This document shows, piece by piece, positions 62,194 through 64,000 of a DNA stretch of 64,000 nucleotides. A model generated the notes under the pieces. That model made no database searches, was not told the DNA's origin, and was given only the letters and a program-made list of their open reading frames with translations. How positions within the stretch are numbered: the first letter of the stretch is position 1; every line of letters begins with the position of its first letter. The stretch comes from Vibrio metoecus (lineage in GTDB: Bacteria > Pseudomonadota > Gammaproteobacteria > Enterobacterales > Vibrionaceae). The stretch is taken from positions 992,001 to 1,056,000 of the forward strand of contig NZ_CP035687.1 of the NCBI RefSeq assembly GCF_009665255.1, written 5' to 3'. The translations under genes and the position numbers were made by a program.

Positions 62194-62436
62194 ATGAGCA
62201 CAAGGTTTTGTGAAAAGTGTGGGAAGAACACTGAACATAAAGAGGTGATGAAGCAAAAGCCATCGAAGTACGGTAAGTCCAAAAGAGAGCAGTTCAAAGC
62301 ATTTCTAGATGGATTTTTTAGTAGTTCGGCAGCCTCTTTACCTGGTGGCGTTTCGTTAGAATTAACAGATAGATATGTGGTTTGTGCTATCTGTGGCAGC
62401 GCAACTTTAGAAAATCATGGTGAACAATTTCAATAA
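62194..62436 (+). CDS. Zinc-ribbon protein
   Basis: 80 residues from the ATG at 62194, which has AGGAGA before it; a longer frame from 62125 lacks a site. CEKCGKNTEH and CAICGS give a CxxC...CxxC zinc ribbon. A hydrophobic, serine-rich middle (FLDGFFSSSAASLPGG) separates them. Function unknown. Confidence 0.65.
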   Translation: MSTRFCEKCGKNTEHKEVMKQKPSKYGKSKREQFKAFLDGFFSSSAASLPGGVSLELTDRYVVCAICGSATLENHGEQFQ

Positions 62437-62457
62437 CCTATTCGCCAAGCAGAGAGC

Positions 62458-62580
62458 TAACAAACGCCTCAAGAGGGACTGTCAACGCGTTGCGTTTCCA
62501 GTCCCATTGAGCCGCGGTGGTTATGGTTGTTGTGTTTGAGTTTTGTGTTAATGCGTTGCCAGCCCCTTAGGCGGGCGTTA
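62458..62580 (+). repeat. VCR 34 (attC), canonical
   Basis: Canonical with CGCGTTGCG in place of CGCGTGGCG. Confidence 0.96.
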
Positions 62581-62593
62581 TGCAGTTTTGGGC

Positions 62594-62621
62594 AATAAAA
62601 AACCAGCATTTTCAGCTGGCT
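62594..62621 (-). terminator. Terminator of the RRM gene
   Basis: CCAGC (62603-62607) / GCTGG (62615-62619) with flanking pairs and a T-run on the minus strand. A cassette gene with its own terminator. Confidence 0.8.
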
Positions 62622-62633
62622 TTAGAATTTGCT

Positions 62634-62870
62634 TTATTGAGCAGCTTTGACTCGGATCTTGCTTTTGGCAACGCTTGTCATATTCAGCACTGCAATTGCC
62701 GTTTTTGCTTCTGAAGCATCTGGCATTTCGACGAAAGCAAAGCCTTTCGATAGACCGGTTTCTTGATCTAAAACGAGAGTGCATTCGGTAACAGAGCCGT
62801 GTTCAGAAAACAGTTTACGAATGTCGTGCTCAGTTGTGGTACGAGCAAGGTTGCGAACTAAGAGTTTCAT
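62634..62870 (-). CDS. RRM RNA-binding protein
   Basis: 78 residues forming one RNA recognition motif: RNP2 KLLVRNLA at the start and RNP1 KGFAFVEM near residue 42. Start at 62870, since a longer frame adds a non-RRM leader. Bacterial proteins of this type bind short RNA and often respond to cold. Transcribed against the cassette direction; it has its own terminator, so probably its own promoter in 62871-62983. Confidence 0.9.
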   Translation of the reverse strand: MKLLVRNLARTTTEHDIRKLFSEHGSVTECTLVLDQETGLSKGFAFVEMPDASEAKTAIAVLNMTSVAKSKIRVKAAQ

Positions 62871-62983
62871 AGTTGTCCGTTGATGTAGAAATAACGGTGA
62901 GGATTGTCTCAACAAAGACAGTTGCCACCAAGTGATAGTTTGGTTTTACCGTAAAATAGCGGCATTTAGGGCAACCAACTGCA

Positions 62984-63106
62984 TAACAAACGCCTCAAGA
63001 AGGACTGTCAACGCGCGGCGTTTCCAGTCCCATTGAGCCGCGGTGGTGATGGTTGTTGTGTTTGAGTTTAGTGGTAATGCGTTGCCAGCCCCTTAGGCGG
63101 GCGTTA
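62984..63106 (+). repeat. VCR 35 (attC), canonical
   Basis: Canonical with TCAAGAAGGAC and TGATGG. Confidence 0.96.
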
Positions 63107-63519
63107 GCTTCTTAAAGGCAGGAATCATCAAAATCCAAGCTCAATCGTTCTGAAAAATCCGCTTTTAGCGTTCAAATTTCACAATTTGGCTTTTGGGTTT
63201 TCTTGATGCTGATTTGGTCGAACGTGTTGAAAATTCAGTGGTTTCAAAGTCGCTGAAAACAAGCAAGCCTAGATGCTTCAACGCTGTTGGATGTTCAACA
63301 CTCAAAGTTTGGTTTCACAAAAGGCTGCATCATCGCTGTGATCTGGCTTTCTTTGTCGCGGACACTTAACCGTGGTCAACTTAACCTTGATGGTTTTGAG
63401 TTTTGGCCGTCAACTTCACAGCTTTTGGCTCTGGACGTGTGTTTGTGTGATGCTTTTGCGTAAAATGCATTTCAAGAAAAAGTGGTTAAAAGTCATTTTG
63501 AAACAATAGGCTACGAAGC
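63107..63519 (+). other. Family B cassette, no intact gene
   Basis: Individual base changes set it apart from the other six copies; the family frame is interrupted. Confidence 0.68.
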
Positions 63520-63642
63520 TAACAAACGCCTCAAGAGGGACTGTCAACGCGTGGCGTTTCCAGTCCCAATGAGCCGCGGTGGTTACGGTTGTTGTGATTG
63601 AGTTTAGTGGTAGTGCGTTGCCAGCCCCTTAGGCGGGCGTTA
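63520..63642 (+). repeat. VCR 36 (attC), canonical
   Basis: Canonical; last attC in the window. Confidence 0.96.
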
Positions 63643-63707
63643 TGCGCAAACTCACATCTGAGTTTACGGTTAATTGATAGAATGGACATTTTACGTTGGT
63701 GATTTAT

Positions 63708-64000
63708 ATGAGTAGTGAGCATTTTAAAGGTAGATACGAAGTCGAGCTGAAGTACAGACTGACATCAAAGTATCAATTTCTCGAAACCCTTAAATGCATG
63801 CCTCATGAAGTCATGCTCGAAGATAACACTGAATCAGATAGTTACTTTGATACTCCAGATAAAACACTGCAAAGACAAAATAAAAGTTTGTGCATTAGAA
63901 CGATGGAACCTTCGGGGATTAAGCTCTGGATAGTTAAAGGCCCAGAGGCGGACAGGTGTGAAGCAACGAATATCAATGACGCAGATAACGCGCTTAGTAT
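63708..64000 (+). CDS. CYTH-domain protein (class IV adenylate cyclase-like), cut by window end
   Basis: First 97 residues of a protein with the ExExK signature (YEVELKYRL), SDSYFDTPDKTLQRQNKSLCIR and KLWIVKGPE, which line the CYTH tunnel. Family members are class IV adenylate cyclases (CyaB) or triphosphatases acting on nucleotide or inorganic triphosphate. The start ATG is at 63708 without a strong ribosome site. Activity cannot be decided from the fragment. Confidence 0.8.
   Translation, partial: MSSEHFKGRYEVELKYRLTSKYQFLETLKCMPHEVMLEDNTESDSYFDTPDKTLQRQNKSLCIRTMEPSGIKLWIVKGPEADRCEATNINDADNALS

Noticed and set aside
42582..63642. CRISPR array
   Set aside because: Repeats are about 120 bp with palindromic ends and spacers of 270-1030 bp carrying genes; these are attC sites of an integron.

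Overview
The window is from chromosome II of Vibrio cholerae or a very close relative. Three things point there: the gene order gcv cluster, thrS-infC-rpmI-rplT, then a divergent IntI4/VchIntIA-type integrase; an integrase whose catalytic residues fall at R135, K160, H267, R270, H293 and Y302; and 36 VCR-type attC sites downstream. No tRNA, rRNA, phage or CRISPR array was seen.

Region 1 (1-22.6 kb) is a glycosaminoglycan (chondroitin/hyaluronan type) utilisation locus. It encodes a secreted PL8 lyase, a GH88 unsaturated glucuronyl hydrolase, a GH112 phosphorylase, two cysteine-type sulfatases, the radical-SAM enzyme that matures such sulfatases, a DUF2264 protein, a peptide-family ABC importer (binding protein, two permeases, one fused double ATPase) and an IclR-family regulator. 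A GAF-GAF-GGDEF diguanylate cyclase sits inside it. The first permease gene has a one-base frameshift near 17890. Four similar 19-bp KdgR-like palindromes precede the lyase, the sulfatase/maturase divergence, the DUF2264 operon and the permease operon, so the IclR protein probably controls the locus. The expected logic is: cut outside, import disaccharides, remove sulfate, then hydrolyse or phosphorolyse.

Region 2 (22.8-41 kb) is ordinary backbone: a dCache chemoreceptor, a group II PLP decarboxylase, a PBP5-type carboxypeptidase, a small HTH protein, an unknown protein, a periplasmic alpha carbonic anhydrase, and the glycine cleavage cluster (glyA-gcvH-gcvP on the minus strand; an XRE-cupin regulator and gcvT on the plus strand). 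thrS-infC-rpmI-rplT follow, with infC starting at the classical ATT codon. Three GTTTC-N6-GAAAC palindromes mark likely operators of the glycine regulator. Two ERIC-like elements flank the glyA-gcvHP unit.

Region 3 (41-64 kb) is the proximal end of the superintegron: the integrase gene with a LexA box, attI, then about 36 cassettes. Recognisable cargo includes BrnTA, CcdAB and ParDE toxin-antitoxin pairs, two GNAT acetyltransferases, two VOC proteins, a Blc lipocalin, an RRM protein, DUF1801, zinc-ribbon proteins and a truncated CYTH protein. About half the cassettes belong to two repeated families with little or no credible coding capacity. Several cassettes are exact-looking duplicates, and 59742-62113 is a run of four cassettes that all occur elsewhere in the array. 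A 30-codon hydrophobic peptide gene with an apparently sequestered ribosome binding site occurs twice and is the best candidate for an undescribed element.
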